Positions 1 through 12,954 are shown, counted from the stretch's first letter. The stretch is DNA of 64,000 bases from Circinella umbellata (GCA_025093555.1 JAIWNF010000042.1:62001-126000), one strand, 5' to 3'. Notes: a model not told the origin generated them from the letters alone. Numbers and translations are program-made.

Positions 1-285
1 TAATGTGTTTATATATACTAATGTAATAAAGTAAAAAGCACATATTAATGACATCAAATGTACATAGTTGATTTAATCAAGGAAAGAGAAGCTCTAAAGT
101 TATAAAGCAAAAAGAAAAGAGTTCTGCGCCAAGTCATCCAGTTGACACGTATAATCATGTTAAACACCTGTCACCATAAGAAACTCTCCAGGAAGTAACT
201 AAGCTTATATCCCACATTAACAAATAAATGTAATACGTACTTCATCCTCCCTCTATGCAGCATTATTATTTACCATCCATTGATG
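1..285. other. Intergenic, no gene seen
   Basis: AT-rich sequence with stops in all frames. I see no coding signal, RNA gene or repeat in it. It ends at the left inverted repeat of the MITE-like element. Confidence 0.6.
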
Positions 286-301
286 CTCACCACGGCTAAA
301 A
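286..301 (+). repeat. Left terminal inverted repeat of the MITE-like element
   Basis: CTCACCACGGCTAAAA, an exact reverse-complement match to 954-969. It is noticeably more GC-rich than its surroundings. Confidence 0.8.
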
Positions 302-953
302 TGGGTAGTAGAAATGAATGGATTTCAATGAATCTGCATGATCACTATTGACATGAATTTCTATGAAATGTGTCAGTTCATGGAGATCCATAGATCTATG
401 CAAAGTCACAGATATTCAGTCATATCCATTACTATTTATAAGCAGATTCATGCCTAGCTTTTAAATGATATATATTTTACTTTATGAGCATATACATTAT
501 ACTGCGGATATAACATGGTTGAGACTACTTCTACTATATTATGATAGGCACTTTGAATAATAAAATTTTCTTTTTGTGGGTCATTAACTATGTGAGATAA
601 TGAGAAAAGTAGTAAAAGAAGTGCGTGGGAATACTACTTCTCGTCAAACGGTCATGGGTTCAGAAAGTATAAGTATGCGTTTTCACAGATTATCACTCAT
701 ATTTACAAAGCATACATTTTCATTCATATTCACAGATATTTTTTTATAGATATTTGTTCAGTTTTATGCAGATTTATATATCATTCAGAGTCATACGTTG
801 TCACTCAGATTCGTTAATTTTTGTAATAGAAATTCATGGATTTATTTCCATGAAAATGAATGGTTGTCTTTTTTCATACATATTCATAGAGAAGCATGGC
901 ATTTCATAGCCTATAAATTCATATTCATAGAGAATTAGGTTATTGCATGCAAT

Positions 954-969
954 TTTTAGCCGTGGTGAG
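954..969 (-). repeat. Right terminal inverted repeat of the MITE-like element
   Basis: TTTTAGCCGTGGTGAG, an exact reverse complement of 286-301. Confidence 0.8.
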
Positions 970-3709
970 TTTCAGTTTCACACAATCTTGAATTTTGTTT
1001 ATGATTTTCTGATCCTTTCTACTACTATGAATTTATTATAATTTTGTTATTTGAGACGAACACGATTTATATTTATGCCTTCAAGACAATAAGATACATG
1101 TTGGGGATACTGGTTCGGTTTCGTTTTTTATCTTCATCTCCAAGGATACGTATGAGACACATTCAAAATATTGTAAATGAATATATATCAGATGGGGATA
1201 CGTATTGAATTATGGGAACATTATATGGATATTACTTTTCAAGGCATCTGAAATAGGATGCGTAGAAACGAACATCGTGATTAGAGCTTACAGCAGCAAT
1301 CTTAGAAAATCTTCAGTCGGGGCAATGTTGCTGGGAGTTTGAAGAGGAAAAAGAAGACGATAGGGTTCTCGGCTGATTTTTGTTGGGAAGATGGAAGGCC
1401 ATCCCACGGAATTCTTTCATTTATTTTTGATTGAAACAAACGTGGTACATAATTTACAATACTCTCTAAGCTTGATTCAATATTTAATGCAGTGCAGCCA
1501 GCTATTTTTTTCTTTGACATACGTATTGTTTACCAAGTAGCTATTAAACCTATTGCATACGATTTACCTATAGTAACGAAATTTACTGTACCCGATACTG
1601 GGTAAAAAAAAAACTATGTAACTCTACATTTTTTATTCTGAATGTACGGATCTATACTATTAACATTATAGATGCATAGTGCTATTTTTTTTTATCAATA
1701 CGTAAGCAAGAAAAAATGGTTAACAGATCTCGTTTAGTTAAAAATATCCTTACAGATAACACTTGCATAGCATATTATCTTATGTGTGTAATTAGTAACT
1801 ACGTATACATAAATTAAGGAGAACGTAATATCCAAATAATGGTATTATATGAAAAGATGTGCAAAGTCAACGCTAAATACCTATTTTACTAATTTAGGTT
1901 ATATGTTGTCGACTATAAACATAATAGAGATTTCAGTCTGCTCTATAGCTTTACGCGAACTGCTTTTTTCATAAGTAATACTGTTATTACTATTATGAAA
2001 TACATGTGTATACGTAAATACCTATGCCTTGCTAATTTTCACTATATGTACATACGTACGTGATGAAACATTAATTTTATAGAAGAAAATTTGAGAAGAA
2101 AATTGATGTGTATAAATATATATATAAGCACACATATACAAATTTTGTAAATTGGAATGCTTTATTCAGGTTATGTTCATGTTCGTTAATATATGTGACT
2201 CTTGAATATGGCTGTTCTTTTCATCTTGATCGTCACTCGGTTCTTTTACAATACCGCATTTATTGTAATTATCAACATTGATAAATGAATCGACCGTATT
2301 TAATTATTTTTTCTTTCAATACCAAAATAGAGATTTTCTACCTTTACAACTTTGTTAATGACAGCTTATGTTTTTTCTAATAATACGGCAAGAGAATTTA
2401 TTGTGTACTGAATTGGCGCCTAGCTGCTTTCCTTGTGACATTGTCAAATCCGTATAATCCAATGATAAACCCAGATAAACACTACTCACGTCGTCAAATA
2501 AAAAGGTACCATTGAGAGATCTAGAGATGAGTTTAATTCAACAAAAGTTAATCCAATAGCTGTACCGATCTTATACGTACTATACCAACGTCTCCCCTTT
2601 TTTTACTACACATCACCAGAACATCTTAGCACCATTAATGACTTATGTCATTATATTCATTTATTTTCAACCTATATATAAACTCATACGGAATTTTTTT
2701 TGATTTCTATACCCTTAACTCATCATGACAACATTCTGTTCATCCGAATAAATTCGTTAATGTATCAGTATGTTTTTATAACATTATGATTATTGTTTTT
2801 GTCACGTATAAAATTATAACGTTGCGCTATTCTGTAGATTGACCCCATTTTTGATAAAAACTATGACGTACGTACGTATCTAAAAAAAATTACTTTATAT
2901 TTACCATTCAACTGCACAAATGAGAATCTTTAACAATTAATTATTCCTCATCAGAGTTATTCTATACACCATACAAGTATCTCAGTTTTAGCTTTCAATA
3001 TGTAGTTTTTGTTTACTATGCTCATATGAATGGATGTTTTATTTGTCATATCCAGCCTCAGTCAAAAATTATGGTTACATTCTGAGTGTCACAAAAAAAA
3101 AACTTGTGTGAGATCCGACAATTGTTTTCTTTCCCTTGATCGCACCATCGCGATTGTCAAACAAGACAATAATGAGTCGAGAGATCTTGAACGAATTATG
3201 AAACAGGTCACAAATATTTTTAATTAAACAATATAAACTTATAATAATCAAAAACTTTGTTTTTCTGTGCCCTTGCCAAAGTAAAAAAAAATAAAAACAA
3301 TGGAATGGGAGGAGGTCTGTGCTTTTTTCGGAGTTGGCTGTGAAACAGTGTGTGCTCATAATGCAAAGAAACAGCTTGTTACTATCTTCATTGCCATGGC
3401 AACCGTGCTTCTTTACTTTTAAATCATCACTCCCTTCCATTTTTATTCACACAAGCTTATACTATACTTAGTAATCCTATCGCCCTGCACTGTACTTGAA
3501 ATTAACTGAGCCAATGAAAAGCTTGAAAAATAAAAAAATTTAAAGCGGTCACGTAAAAAAAAGGGGTGCACTAAAATCTTGGGTTACTTGTATTACTAAA
3601 AATGGAGAAGTACCCAAAAATTATGGCACCCAAAAAAAAGTTATAAAAGACGCTCATTTTTTCCCTCTTTTTCCCTCTTTTTTTTTTTCTTTTCCTTGCT
3701 TCGGCCCGG
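970..3709. other. Gene-poor AT-rich intergenic region
   Basis: No supportable gene. Short ORFs at 1302-1520 (minus) and around 3030-3440 (both strands) have no recognisable domains and no splice-linked partners. The palindrome TACGTA is very frequent here, about ten copies between 236 and 2880, including overlapping copies near 2866-2880. Confidence 0.5.
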
Positions 3710-3939
3710 CTTCATGCCCAGGCAATTAGTTGCAATCAGCTTCTTACCTTTAAAAGTTCAGGGTGAACTACACTCATGAAGTGCTCTCTGGTTAAGGAAT
3801 GGGCCATTTTGAGTAAAATAGCTTCGGTTATTTTATTTTGATTTGGTCACCTCCTTAATTTGGAAAGTATGTTGAGTGTACGATCCCATGGACATTTTAA
3901 TGTAAAATACTGTTAGCAATCTAATTGCCTGGGCTGAAG
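3710..3939. repeat. Imperfect 24-bp inverted repeat pair flanking about 180 bp
   Basis: The left arm 3710-3733 and the reverse complement of the right arm 3916-3939 share the core GCCCAGGCAATTAG (14 bp identical). Each core is flanked by CTTCA on one side and TTGC on the other, with one-base shifts. The arms are more GC-rich than the surroundings. This could be a small MITE-like unit or a large hairpin. No target duplication was recognised and there is no ORF inside. Confidence 0.45.
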
Positions 3940-5054
3940 TGCGTTAGGATGATCGGAGTATCAGCTAGTTACTTAGTTAAACACAATATAATAAATAAAT
4001 GAATAATAATTTTTTTTTGCGTATGACGATGAGTTGAATTTTCTTTTTTAATTTTAATTTTTTGCTGCGCGTGACATTATAAAAACACGCGTTTGAATTT
4101 CTTTTTTTTTTTTGACCACGCACATATAATTTATTTCCTCCATTTTCTTTTTTTTATTTTTATTTTCACGAAATGCCATTTGTCTGAACTAATTATAAAA
4201 ATATTACAGATCTCCATTATGTGAATTCGTGGTATTTAAACACTTTCAGTTTTTTTGTAAAACTAAAGTGAACAAGTCTGGGGGAAAAAATATATACTTG
4301 CCAATGGTGAGTGTTACTGAAATGAGTGAACCAGTTTTGTTCTTATTGTTTCCAAGATATATATATATATATATATATATATTGAAGGTCTTATGACCCA
4401 CAAATAATTTAACATCCTATTCTATGGTCAATAACGATATTATAATTCATAGAGTAATAATAGTATGTAACTTACCATTCTAATATTTAACGAAAATAGT
4501 TTACTCTTTTATTTTTTACGTATATTTTGCTGACTGAGTAATTATATCCAGATAACTATTATATTATTTTATAGTTATTAAAGAATCCATGAACATATCT
4601 AATATCCAATCTTGGTTTCACATAGCAATAATGATTAAAAAGGAGATTCTTTACATGATCATTCTTCATAATTAACATATTAATTCAAATATGGTAATAA
4701 ATAGCACGTTATTTACTTTAAAAAGGCAATTTGTTTAAAGATGGACAATTATTACTTGGTTTGAAACATGAATATGATTTTATTGAGATACGTATAATAT
4801 AATAGACAATACATGATAATGATAATGATGGGAATATGATAGTAATGATAATAGTATAATAGTTAATAAAAATACAAGTAATGATAAATGATATTAATGA
4901 TAGTGATATGTTTTTTATCATGAGGAAAATGGTATATAACAATAAGAATGAAATAATGACTAAAAAGGAATATTACTTTTTTTTTCTTGGGGGTAGAGCT
5001 AGAAAAAAAAAGGGGAGGGAGTATAATAAGAGTATATAAGTTTGGTTATTATTA
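3940..5054. other. Intergenic, AT-rich
   Basis: No gene supported. It contains the AT microsatellite at 4357-4382 and long T tracts. Confidence 0.5.
4357..4382. repeat. (AT)13 microsatellite
   Basis: Uninterrupted AT dinucleotide run. Confidence 0.9.
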
Positions 5055-5285
5055 TTAAGCACCTGTATTAGTTGGATCAATGCCTTGAGTATAAGTTGCT
5101 CGACAACCCATTGGATCAATAAATTGACCCAGAATATCAGGAACATTACTATTTCTCACTGGATCTTTGAGAAATTTAGAAGACGCGATAGGTCTATTTT
5201 TATTTTGTTCACGCTTAGTTACTTTCTTTGATGAGGAGTTAATCTCACTCTTAATTTTCTTGTTGGATCGTGTGAATGGAAACAT
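5055..5285 (-). CDS. Small basic hypothetical protein (76 aa), doubtful
   Basis: An ATG-initiated open frame of 76 codons encoding a lysine/asparagine/serine-rich N-terminal half (MFPFTRSNKKIKSE...) and a less biased C-terminal half ending near PMGCRATYTQGIDPTNTGA. I recognise no family. Codon choice in the C-terminal half resembles neighbouring genes, and the stop is followed by an AT-rich stretch that could be a 3' UTR. An overlapping frame at 5251-5448 (65 codons, one hydrophobic stretch) is an alternative, and the two could be parts of one spliced gene. No domain, signal peptide or clear splice pair settles the model, so this could also be chance. Confidence 0.25.
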   Translation of the reverse strand: MFPFTRSNKKIKSEINSSSKKVTKREQNKNRPIASSKFLKDPVRNSNVPDILGQFIDPMGCRATYTQGIDPTNTGA

Positions 5286-6009
5286 TATTATTTTTTGAAT
5301 TGGATTGAAAAAGTATAGCTTTCGTTGTTTTGAGACAAAAGATGAATATAAAGACTGTAAACAAGTGAAGAAATAAATATTTTGTTGTGAAAATTGCTTG
5401 TTTATATAATTTTTTTGAACAACTTCTTTCACCTTCCTTCAATCTCATAGAAACTTATAAATCCGGATTACGTAGTAGATAAATTATGAGGTTGGCGCTT
5501 ATTAGAATAATACCTCTGAGCAAAATTCTTTTGTACCTTTTTCTGACTAAACTTTACAAACACAACAGCACACAGAAAAAAAAACGATCTTTCTTTGATA
5601 CAATATATAGTTTTTCTTTTTTTCTCTTGTTTTCCTTTCTTTAGTCAATCTATTTGCTTGTTTTTCGGTGGTATTACTCCTTTGGTACTACATGGAAGTT
5701 TTACCTAATACAGAATAACCCTGTTCTATCTTATACATATAAACTACATTTTCTCATCTCTTTTTCTAAAATGCTGAAAGTAAATATAACAGAAGTTTAT
5801 TTTAACAAGTGGAGAAACTTCTCTGTCGAAGAAGACTTATAGACTCTTGAATATATAATTTAGGTGTTAAAAATATTAAAGGCAGGCCCAAACATCCTTG
5901 CAGGATTACTATATAATATATAATATATATATTGATTAATCGGTGTGTTACTCTTTCATTCAAAGTTATTTTATCGTTATCTTTTTTTTTACTAATGAAA
6001 CTACTTCGC
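5286..6009. other. Intergenic / 3' flank of the aldo-keto reductase
   Basis: AT-rich, no gene supported. It includes the probable 3' UTR of the minus-strand aldo-keto reductase that ends at 6010. Confidence 0.5.
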
Positions 6010-7556
6010 TTACCAAACACGTATGGGATTTTCTCTTCCAATATTAGTGATTGTATCTACATCTTCTTCTTCGAGCTTAATAACAGTAAGATTGGCCTTG
6101 ATACGTTCAGGTGTAACTGATTTAGGAATCACCGAATAACCACGTGATAGACCCCAATTGAGCAAGATTTGAACTGGTGTAGTATCATACTTTTTAGCTG
6201 CATTCAAAACCTAATATATTGTGGAGATACCATTACGTTTTTAATAAGCTAATTCGTTTAGATTATCACTACTTTCGATAACTGGATATCAACTTACAGC
6301 AGGGTGATCCAACATGGCTGGTTTCCCACGATGACCAGGATTTCCAAGAGGACTATTTCATTATATTAATTAAGAGCAATAAAAAAGGTAATATTGATTA
6401 TATGGATTATTTTTACTTGTATACAATATAGTACCTATATGCAGTAAGAATAATATTATGCTTTTTAGCATATGCCACTAATTCTTCTTGTGGAAGACTT
6501 GGATGAATTTCGATCTGCCATAATATAAAGATAAGGTCGGACATATCCGTCCGTATTATGATGAGTATTGCTTTTTCTTCTTTTGCATTAATAGTGGACA
6601 ATTATTGTCGAATTATCTACCTGGTTTACAGCTGGAGGGATCTCACATTCTTTCTGGATTTGTTCCAACATTGGAATAGTAAAGTTCGAAACACCTAAAA
6701 TTTTAACCGTGGATCGGCGATTAGGGAAGTACTTTACGAAAAAAAAAAAAAAAACTCCTCTTATCCATAGAAGGCTACGCTCGCTGGCATGGGAAAAGTG
6801 AAACTTTAAATACGTCACGTACCAATACTTTTAACAAGACCAGCCTTGACCAATTCCTCCATTGCACGATACGTGTCAACAATCGACACATTGATAGGTT
6901 CAGAATGACCATTTTCATCTTTATGTTTCAAATCTATAAATTCATATCCATGGAATTTCCAAGCAAAAGGCCAGTGCATAAGGTAAAGGTCGACATAATC
7001 GACACCAAGCAACTTGAGAGATCTTTCGAGAGCTGGACGAACGCGCTCAGGTTCATGGAAGGTTTGGAATAACTTGGTGGTAATGAAAAGGTCCTTGCGA
7101 TCAACACCGCTTTCACGAACTGCTTTGCCAACAGCTTCTTCGGTTTCATCTGAACAGAAAAATATATATATCAATGTTGTCAACTATGATAAATGAATGG
7201 AAACATAGTTCCTTGTATTTTTTTTTTGTGTTTTCTTCTAATAACTAAAACAACGCAGTACTTACAAACATAAGCAGTATCAATATGACGATAACCAGCT
7301 GCTAAAGCATGCTTTGTACCTTCATATACTTCTGAAGGGGCGTTCGGTCCACCAAAAGTACCATAACCGATAGCTGGAAAGTCATAACCACTGTTGAGCT
7401 ATTATAAACCAGTTTTTTTTATAAGGAAATAAAAAGGTAATATATTAGGAAATAAAAGAGCATACACGTTAGTTATGACGTGAAACATGAAAACTGTTTG
7501 CTTCGCATTGCATTGAAAATATTCATTACTTTTAAAACGGGAATGTCTGCTGCCAT
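6010..7556 (-). CDS. Aldo-keto reductase, NADPH-dependent (298 aa, 7 exons)
   Basis: Exons 7556-7530, 7398-7266, 7149-6823, 6694-6621, 6514-6435, 6352-6298 and 6210-6010 splice in frame to 298 residues, normal for the AKR superfamily. The protein opens MAADIPVLKLNSGYDFPAIG. The full catalytic tetrad is visible: Asp49 (HIDTAY), Tyr54, Lys79 (ITTK) and His112 (LYLMHWP). The C-terminal IPKSVTPERIKANL is the segment that binds the 2'-phosphate of NADPH. Known members reduce aldehydes and ketones (glycerol dehydrogenase, xylose reductase or Gcy1-like enzymes) in the cytosol; the substrate here cannot be read from sequence. The 27-nt first exon was chosen because its ATG gives nine residues joining in phase to the conserved LNSG. 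The exon 4/5 junction restores the family NQIEIHP motif. Confidence 0.93.
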
Positions 7557-7948
7557 TATATTTTATGTGCTTATTGAAAAGAAGAGGAATTAATATTTGC
7601 CTGTACGCAGCCTGACTTAAGTGTCTTTTTTTTATATCTGTCTGAGAATATGGTGACACAGAGTTACGCCATCAATACCTCAACATACGAATTTGTTCCC
7701 CCCCCCAAAAAAAAACACAAGGTAGAAAAAAAAGAGATAGAGTTAAAAAAAAGAAAAAGGTTTATATGATGTTGTTATCTACAAACATGTTGTCATGGTA
7801 AAATAAAAATAAAGATTAAAAAAAAAAGAGAAGAAAAAACACACTAATTTCTTGTCATGATACTAGTATGTTAAATAACTTTTTGTTGGTGTGTTGGAGA
7901 GAGAACAATACAGGGAGAAAAGGTAGCAGGAAAATAATATTAAATCGT
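7557..7948. other. Intergenic between aldo-keto reductase and sugar transporter
   Basis: Promoter side of the reductase and 3' flank of the transporter. It contains a C8 run and A-rich tracts and no gene. Confidence 0.5.
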
Positions 7949-9739
7949 TTAGCTTCTTGCTTGTCTCTCCTTGTAACGAACATAACCATAGTAACCTGAA
8001 CCGAATAATGCAAGCAAGATACCGAGACCATTCTATATATATAATAATAATTGAATGTTATTAGGTATATTTTCCCTTTTCGATCATCTTTTGATCCCAC
8101 ATCATCATCCCTTAATATATAAATATAAAAGCAAACTTTACCATATCGGAAATTGGGTTTCTAAAGATCATGGCTGCAAGAATAGTTTGGACACATGCCT
8201 ATATGTACCAATAGCATCATCCCAGTTTAGTATTAAAATATCGCAAAAAATTTTCCCCTTCCAAATGACTTTGGTCTATAAGTTTATCCTTACCTTTGCA
8301 GTACCGCAAATGGTGTTTGTTAACGCAGAAGTGTACTTGACTTGCAAAAACATGGCAATGTTGATACCGAAGCCTGTGATACCAGTCAAGGTCTAATGTT
8401 GATAATAATAGTTATAATAAGAGATTAGTTTTGATACCCAGATAGTAGATAACAAATAGCTCTTTTAAGAGATTATTTCCCCAAAGCTTTATATTTTATA
8501 TCAATATATCTTACCATCAGCATCCAAAAGCCAGAATCATAAATTGCTTCAGAAACAGCCAAAATTTCTGATAATTCACCAGAGAAAAGAACCAAGGGGA
8601 ACAAAAAGATGATAGCAAGAGTGGTGTTGTAATGAAGAAGTTTCCTATAGTTTTTGATAGCAAGGTTTTTTTTATAAGTTAAGTCTCTTCCCATAAGAAA
8701 ATTCCACTTTGTTCTTTTTATTCGCTCTCTCTCTCTCGTTAATACGAATACATATACGCGGTCCACCCTTTGCAAAACCATCCAATTAAATATATTACCA
8801 TTGATTATTGTCGACAACTGCCAGAGTCTTTTGTACGTAGATACCGTATAATGCGACAAATGCGGAAGAGCCAACACCGTAAAAGATACCAGCCCATGAA
8901 AAGTTAATTTCACCATAGGAGCCGATAGCAAAGCCGAGGAATACAATTACACAGGCAATAAGAGCAGGCATTGAAGTGGTCTTGCCGAGAATCAAATAGG
9001 TGAAAAGAATAGTAAAGTTGATGGACAAAGAACGAGCAACCTATATAAGAATATAATGACAGATTATAACCATTAGTATATTTTATTGTAATTCCCCTTC
9101 CCATTACCCTTTTCTCTTTCTTCAATCCTTCTTGTTTCTACTCCTTTTCAGATATATCCCAGTATTCTATCAAAAAAATAATAATTACTTGATAAAAGGT
9201 AACTTCGACATATTTTAAGCAAAGGTTATTCAATGCAAGCATCATAACATAAACAAAAGTCAGAGGTGCAACACGCTTTGCAATATTTATATCAAATTCA
9301 TAAGGTGGGATGATACTGAAAAGTCGATGGCTAAGCCCATGAAAAAAATGATAGAAAGGGATTAGAAAAGCAGGAAAAATATATATATAGAACATACACA
9401 AAAAAAAATTACAGAACGAACAGGTGTAATCCAAACTTCCCAAAAAAGAAACTTTATAACTTACGTTTTGCCGAGATGGGCCCAAATGAGAAGTAAAACA
9501 AGTGCCACAACCATTTGATACCAAGTAACGAAAAGAGCATAGGGGAAATCAGAACCACTCATAATGATTTTGTTCAAGAAAACAACAGAGAGCGAGATGA
9601 CGAAATAAAAGGCAATCACAGCACCGATGAGTGTTAAAGGATGATTTCTTTCAGCTCTTGCTGTGGCGGGATTGGGCAAAAAGGACTGACTGCTCTCATC
9701 CCTAGAGCTCATTTGAACATCATCGTTTTTAGAAGCCAT
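7949..9739 (-). CDS. GDP-fucose-type nucleotide-sugar transporter (SLC35C1-like, 337 aa, 7 exons)
   Basis: Exons 9739-9465, 9315-9189, 9040-8799, 8644-8515, 8392-8294, 8198-8142 and 8032-7949 close in frame to 337 residues. The protein is a multi-pass membrane protein of the drug/metabolite (TPT/NST) superfamily. It matches the GDP-fucose transporter pattern: an N-terminal helix ending in VVFLNKIIM, a PYALFVTWYQ helix, RVAPLTFVYVMMLALNNLCLKYVEVTFYQVARSL, and a conserved NPISDMNGLG segment before the last helix. Family members exchange GDP-sugar for GMP across the Golgi membrane. The tail YKERQARS is basic and cytosolic. Fucose is a known component of Mucorales cell-wall polysaccharides, which gives a plausible role. 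Assignment to GDP-fucose rather than another sugar is inference from similarity. Confidence 0.85.
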
Positions 9740-12700
9740 ACTTGATTATATTTTTGTATAGCGGATCTAGAAGTACAGTATGGATAGGGAAGGATAGGAG
9801 ATGAGAGGTGGAGAAAATTAATACGTTTTAAAAAGAGGAGATGAGAGGGTGAAAAGAAAGAGATAAAAGGAAGGGCAAGAAAGAAAGAGAAATAAAAATA
9901 AGAAAGGGCCTTTTTTTTTTTTCGTGTTCGAAACACATAGAGTAGGTGGTTCGCCATCTTTTTTTTTTTTTAGGATTATCTGAGTTTTTCCAATGTAACG
10001 GGCTAGTTTGTTGAGAGTAGTCTAATTTTGTTGCCCACGTTTTTATAAATAAATAAAAAAAAGCTTTATTTTTATACTTCTAATATTTAAAGGTCTATTT
10101 GTATTACTATATCTTTTATATCACACATAAATTTATAAATATAGACACTCTTTTTTCCCTTTTCTTTTACCTTTCATTTATTTTTGGCTCGTTTATTATA
10201 CACATAACAAATCACCCATGACAACCACGATAATACCTATGGCAACTTTACTTTGTCTAATGCTCTAATAATTCTTTCTCTTATTCAAACTTTTACTTTT
10301 CTTTATTTTTTTATTACACTAAATACGCACTATGTAATCATAGTGACTCTATATATATTAGACATATAATGGTGCTATTGGGTCTTTTTCACTTTTGTGT
10401 TAAAATATGTGTACTACAAAAGGGGTCGGGAGAAGCGGAGAGGGGATCCCGATCGTCCGTCATGTTTTTGGAACCAATTTTTTTTTTTTGATCGCCATCT
10501 TTTTTGTTATGTGTCAGACTACGAATTCTATTTAAATTTTATATCCTTTATACAACAAAGTTATTTTACTCTGCATAAAATCAACTTTTCCCCTCTTCTC
10601 GATGTGATTTTCAAAATGTTATCAAATAAAGATATAACATTAAACAATTAGATTGATACACTTGATTTAGTAACGTAGATCTTTAAAAATATCCCCATTT
10701 CCTCTTTCCCGTTTCAGGACAATCTTCACATGGGGGTTCTTGATTCAACAAGAAACATGTCTTTAATGCATATATTAGGTAAGCATAACATTTTATTCCA
10801 GTTACTTTTTTTTTCATTTATTGAAACCATCTCACTACGATATATAAAGTATCACCTTGAAGAGAAATAAAAAATCAAAAGAAAAGTACTGTTAATGCAT
10901 CACTTGCTAATTATGTGCCATCATGTAGAGCATATTTTAAATTAATAACTTGTTTTTATATTAGCGGATTATAGTTTTAGTTCAAGAAGGAAAAAGAGAC
11001 TAAATTCTCATTGAGTACAAATTATGTCCAAAACATTTTATGCCGTAATAGAAAAATTCATGTTTGCCTTGACATCTTTTTTAGCTTATAATGTGGTAAA
11101 TAATCATTATTCTTGCATAATAATTTCTTGGCAACAAACATGATTTACTTTTTAGTCAAAACGACTTCTTATAAGTATTTATGATTGTATAAACCAACAT
11201 AACCAATGGGAGTACATTATTTTTAAGCATCATGGTTTCAAACTCGTTCAAGAATAATAAACTAAAAAATAATAATTGAAGTCAGCTATTAGAAATTATT
11301 TTAGGGTCCATGCTATCGGTTTGACACCATTAGGCGATCCTTTTTTTTCTGTCGCTGTTTCTGCGACCCTAAAACGTTTATCAACAGGATCATCTCGGGA
11401 ATTCGGGATTTTTAGACTCCTATAGTAGGTTACTGTTGTGTGTTGATAGCCCAGTAGGCATTTAACGCCCACAATCTTTCTCAACATATAATTTCCATCA
11501 GGGACACCTTCAAATAAAAAGTAAGATCGAGTCAAAACAATAAAGTAATGTTAACTCTAAGAAAGTCAATTCACTGTCTATTTCAAGCTAGTAACGATCA
11601 AGACCTTTATGATGACAAGTTACTCACTGTTGAGTATTTGCCAGTAATTTTTCCAATCATCTTGATATTCTAGCGAACAAGAATGCTAATAGATCCAAGA
11701 CTGTGAGCAGTAAACTCAATCTAAATCTATGTATAAGTGACAATAAGAGTTCTAATGAGGTACATAGTTTAGTTGTGATAAACCTCCAAAAAAAAATGAA
11801 CATAGTATTCAACAGCAATATTAACTTCTATAGAAGAAATTATAAATAATGTTGATACAGTATTCAGTCCCAACATACGTATATCAGAATTTTTGTTTGG
11901 AGTTAGATAGTTGACACTCTTTAAACTGTTCATATAGCTATTCCTAAGAGCTTATCCTTATCCGTTTATTATTGATCCGTATAAAAATATATAATTTATA
12001 ATTCACAATACTACTATTATTCTGATCAAAACGCATGTACAACAACTTGTACAACCAACCGTCATATTTATTAGAATTAAGAGTAGTTGACTGATCAGCG
12101 AAATCAAAGTATAGTAGATTGGTGTCGGTAGTCAAGTTAACATGATACATAAACTCAAATAAAAAATGAAGTGTACATATAAGTATTATAGAGCTATATA
12201 TATTGTATCATAATGATGTCTTTTTGGCAATCTACGTACACTAAAATCTACACTACATTACATCAACATGACTATTGCTGGTTATAATCTTTTCCTGTAT
12301 ATGGAAATAATTATTATCTAAAAATCTGTTGAGAGCCTATACCATATAATCATTTTCCTACAAAAAAAAAAGTGATATGAAAATAGTCAGTTCTTTCTGT
12401 TGAATGGATGTTTCTACTTAATGCGTTGCACTAATAAGCACCATCTTTTTATTATACCATGTACGCTATAAAACAACAACAACGAACAAAATTAGTTATA
12501 TACTCTTCCTACCAAACATGAAGCTCTTTTCAGTCAGCACAACGTTTTGCTATTTGACAGTATATTATTCATCTAACCTCAAATACACATCAAATAAATG
12601 TAGCTCCTCTTGCGATTTTTAACAACATTAATTCGATTTAGTTTATATAAGTTGTAGCTAATATATACATCATTTAATAGTGTAGGACTTGTTTAATAAA

Positions 12701-12954
12701 TTGAAACGCACAACAAATGATAATGAAAGTATGATAATGAAAGTATGTGTAAATAATAAATCATGTGAGACCTAGTGCTGCTCCTCTCCCCTACCCCTTG
12801 ACCAGTTCGGATTCAGGTGCACAGCAAGTTACACAAACCCAGCTTTCTAGCAAAGAAGTATATATATCAGATGTGAGTTGTTGAGAGGCGTATTTTCTTA
12901 TTATTGTTCTTCTTCTCTTCGATTATTTAATATTTCAATGGTATAACAATAGTC
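9740..12954. other. 3.2-kb gene-poor region
   Basis: The first ~220 bp is the AG-rich 5' flank of the sugar transporter. The rest is AT-rich with stops throughout. The only notable open stretch is 11296-11535 on the minus strand (see findings). No tRNA-like B box, no TIR pair and no recognisable transposon protein were seen. Confidence 0.45.

Larger units (their letters stand above)
286..969. mobile_element. MITE-like non-autonomous DNA element with 16-bp TIRs
   Basis: The 16-mer CTCACCACGGCTAAAA (286-301) recurs as its exact reverse complement at 954-969, bounding a 684-bp AT-rich unit with no ORF. The interior is full of short, imperfectly repeated ATTCAT, ATTCACAGAT and TTCATAGAGAA-type units, in opposite orientations on the two sides. 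This is the look of subterminal repeats in a non-autonomous DNA transposon. The identity of the repeats stops abruptly at both outer edges. I could not find a clear target-site duplication: the flanks TTGATG and TTTCAG do not match, so the superfamily is unassigned. The perfect repeats are directly visible; calling the unit mobile is inference. Confidence 0.6.

Noticed and set aside
3030..3440. Overlapping ORFs on both strands near 3.0-3.4 kb
   Set aside because: No domain, no splice partner, composition typical of AT-rich non-coding DNA.
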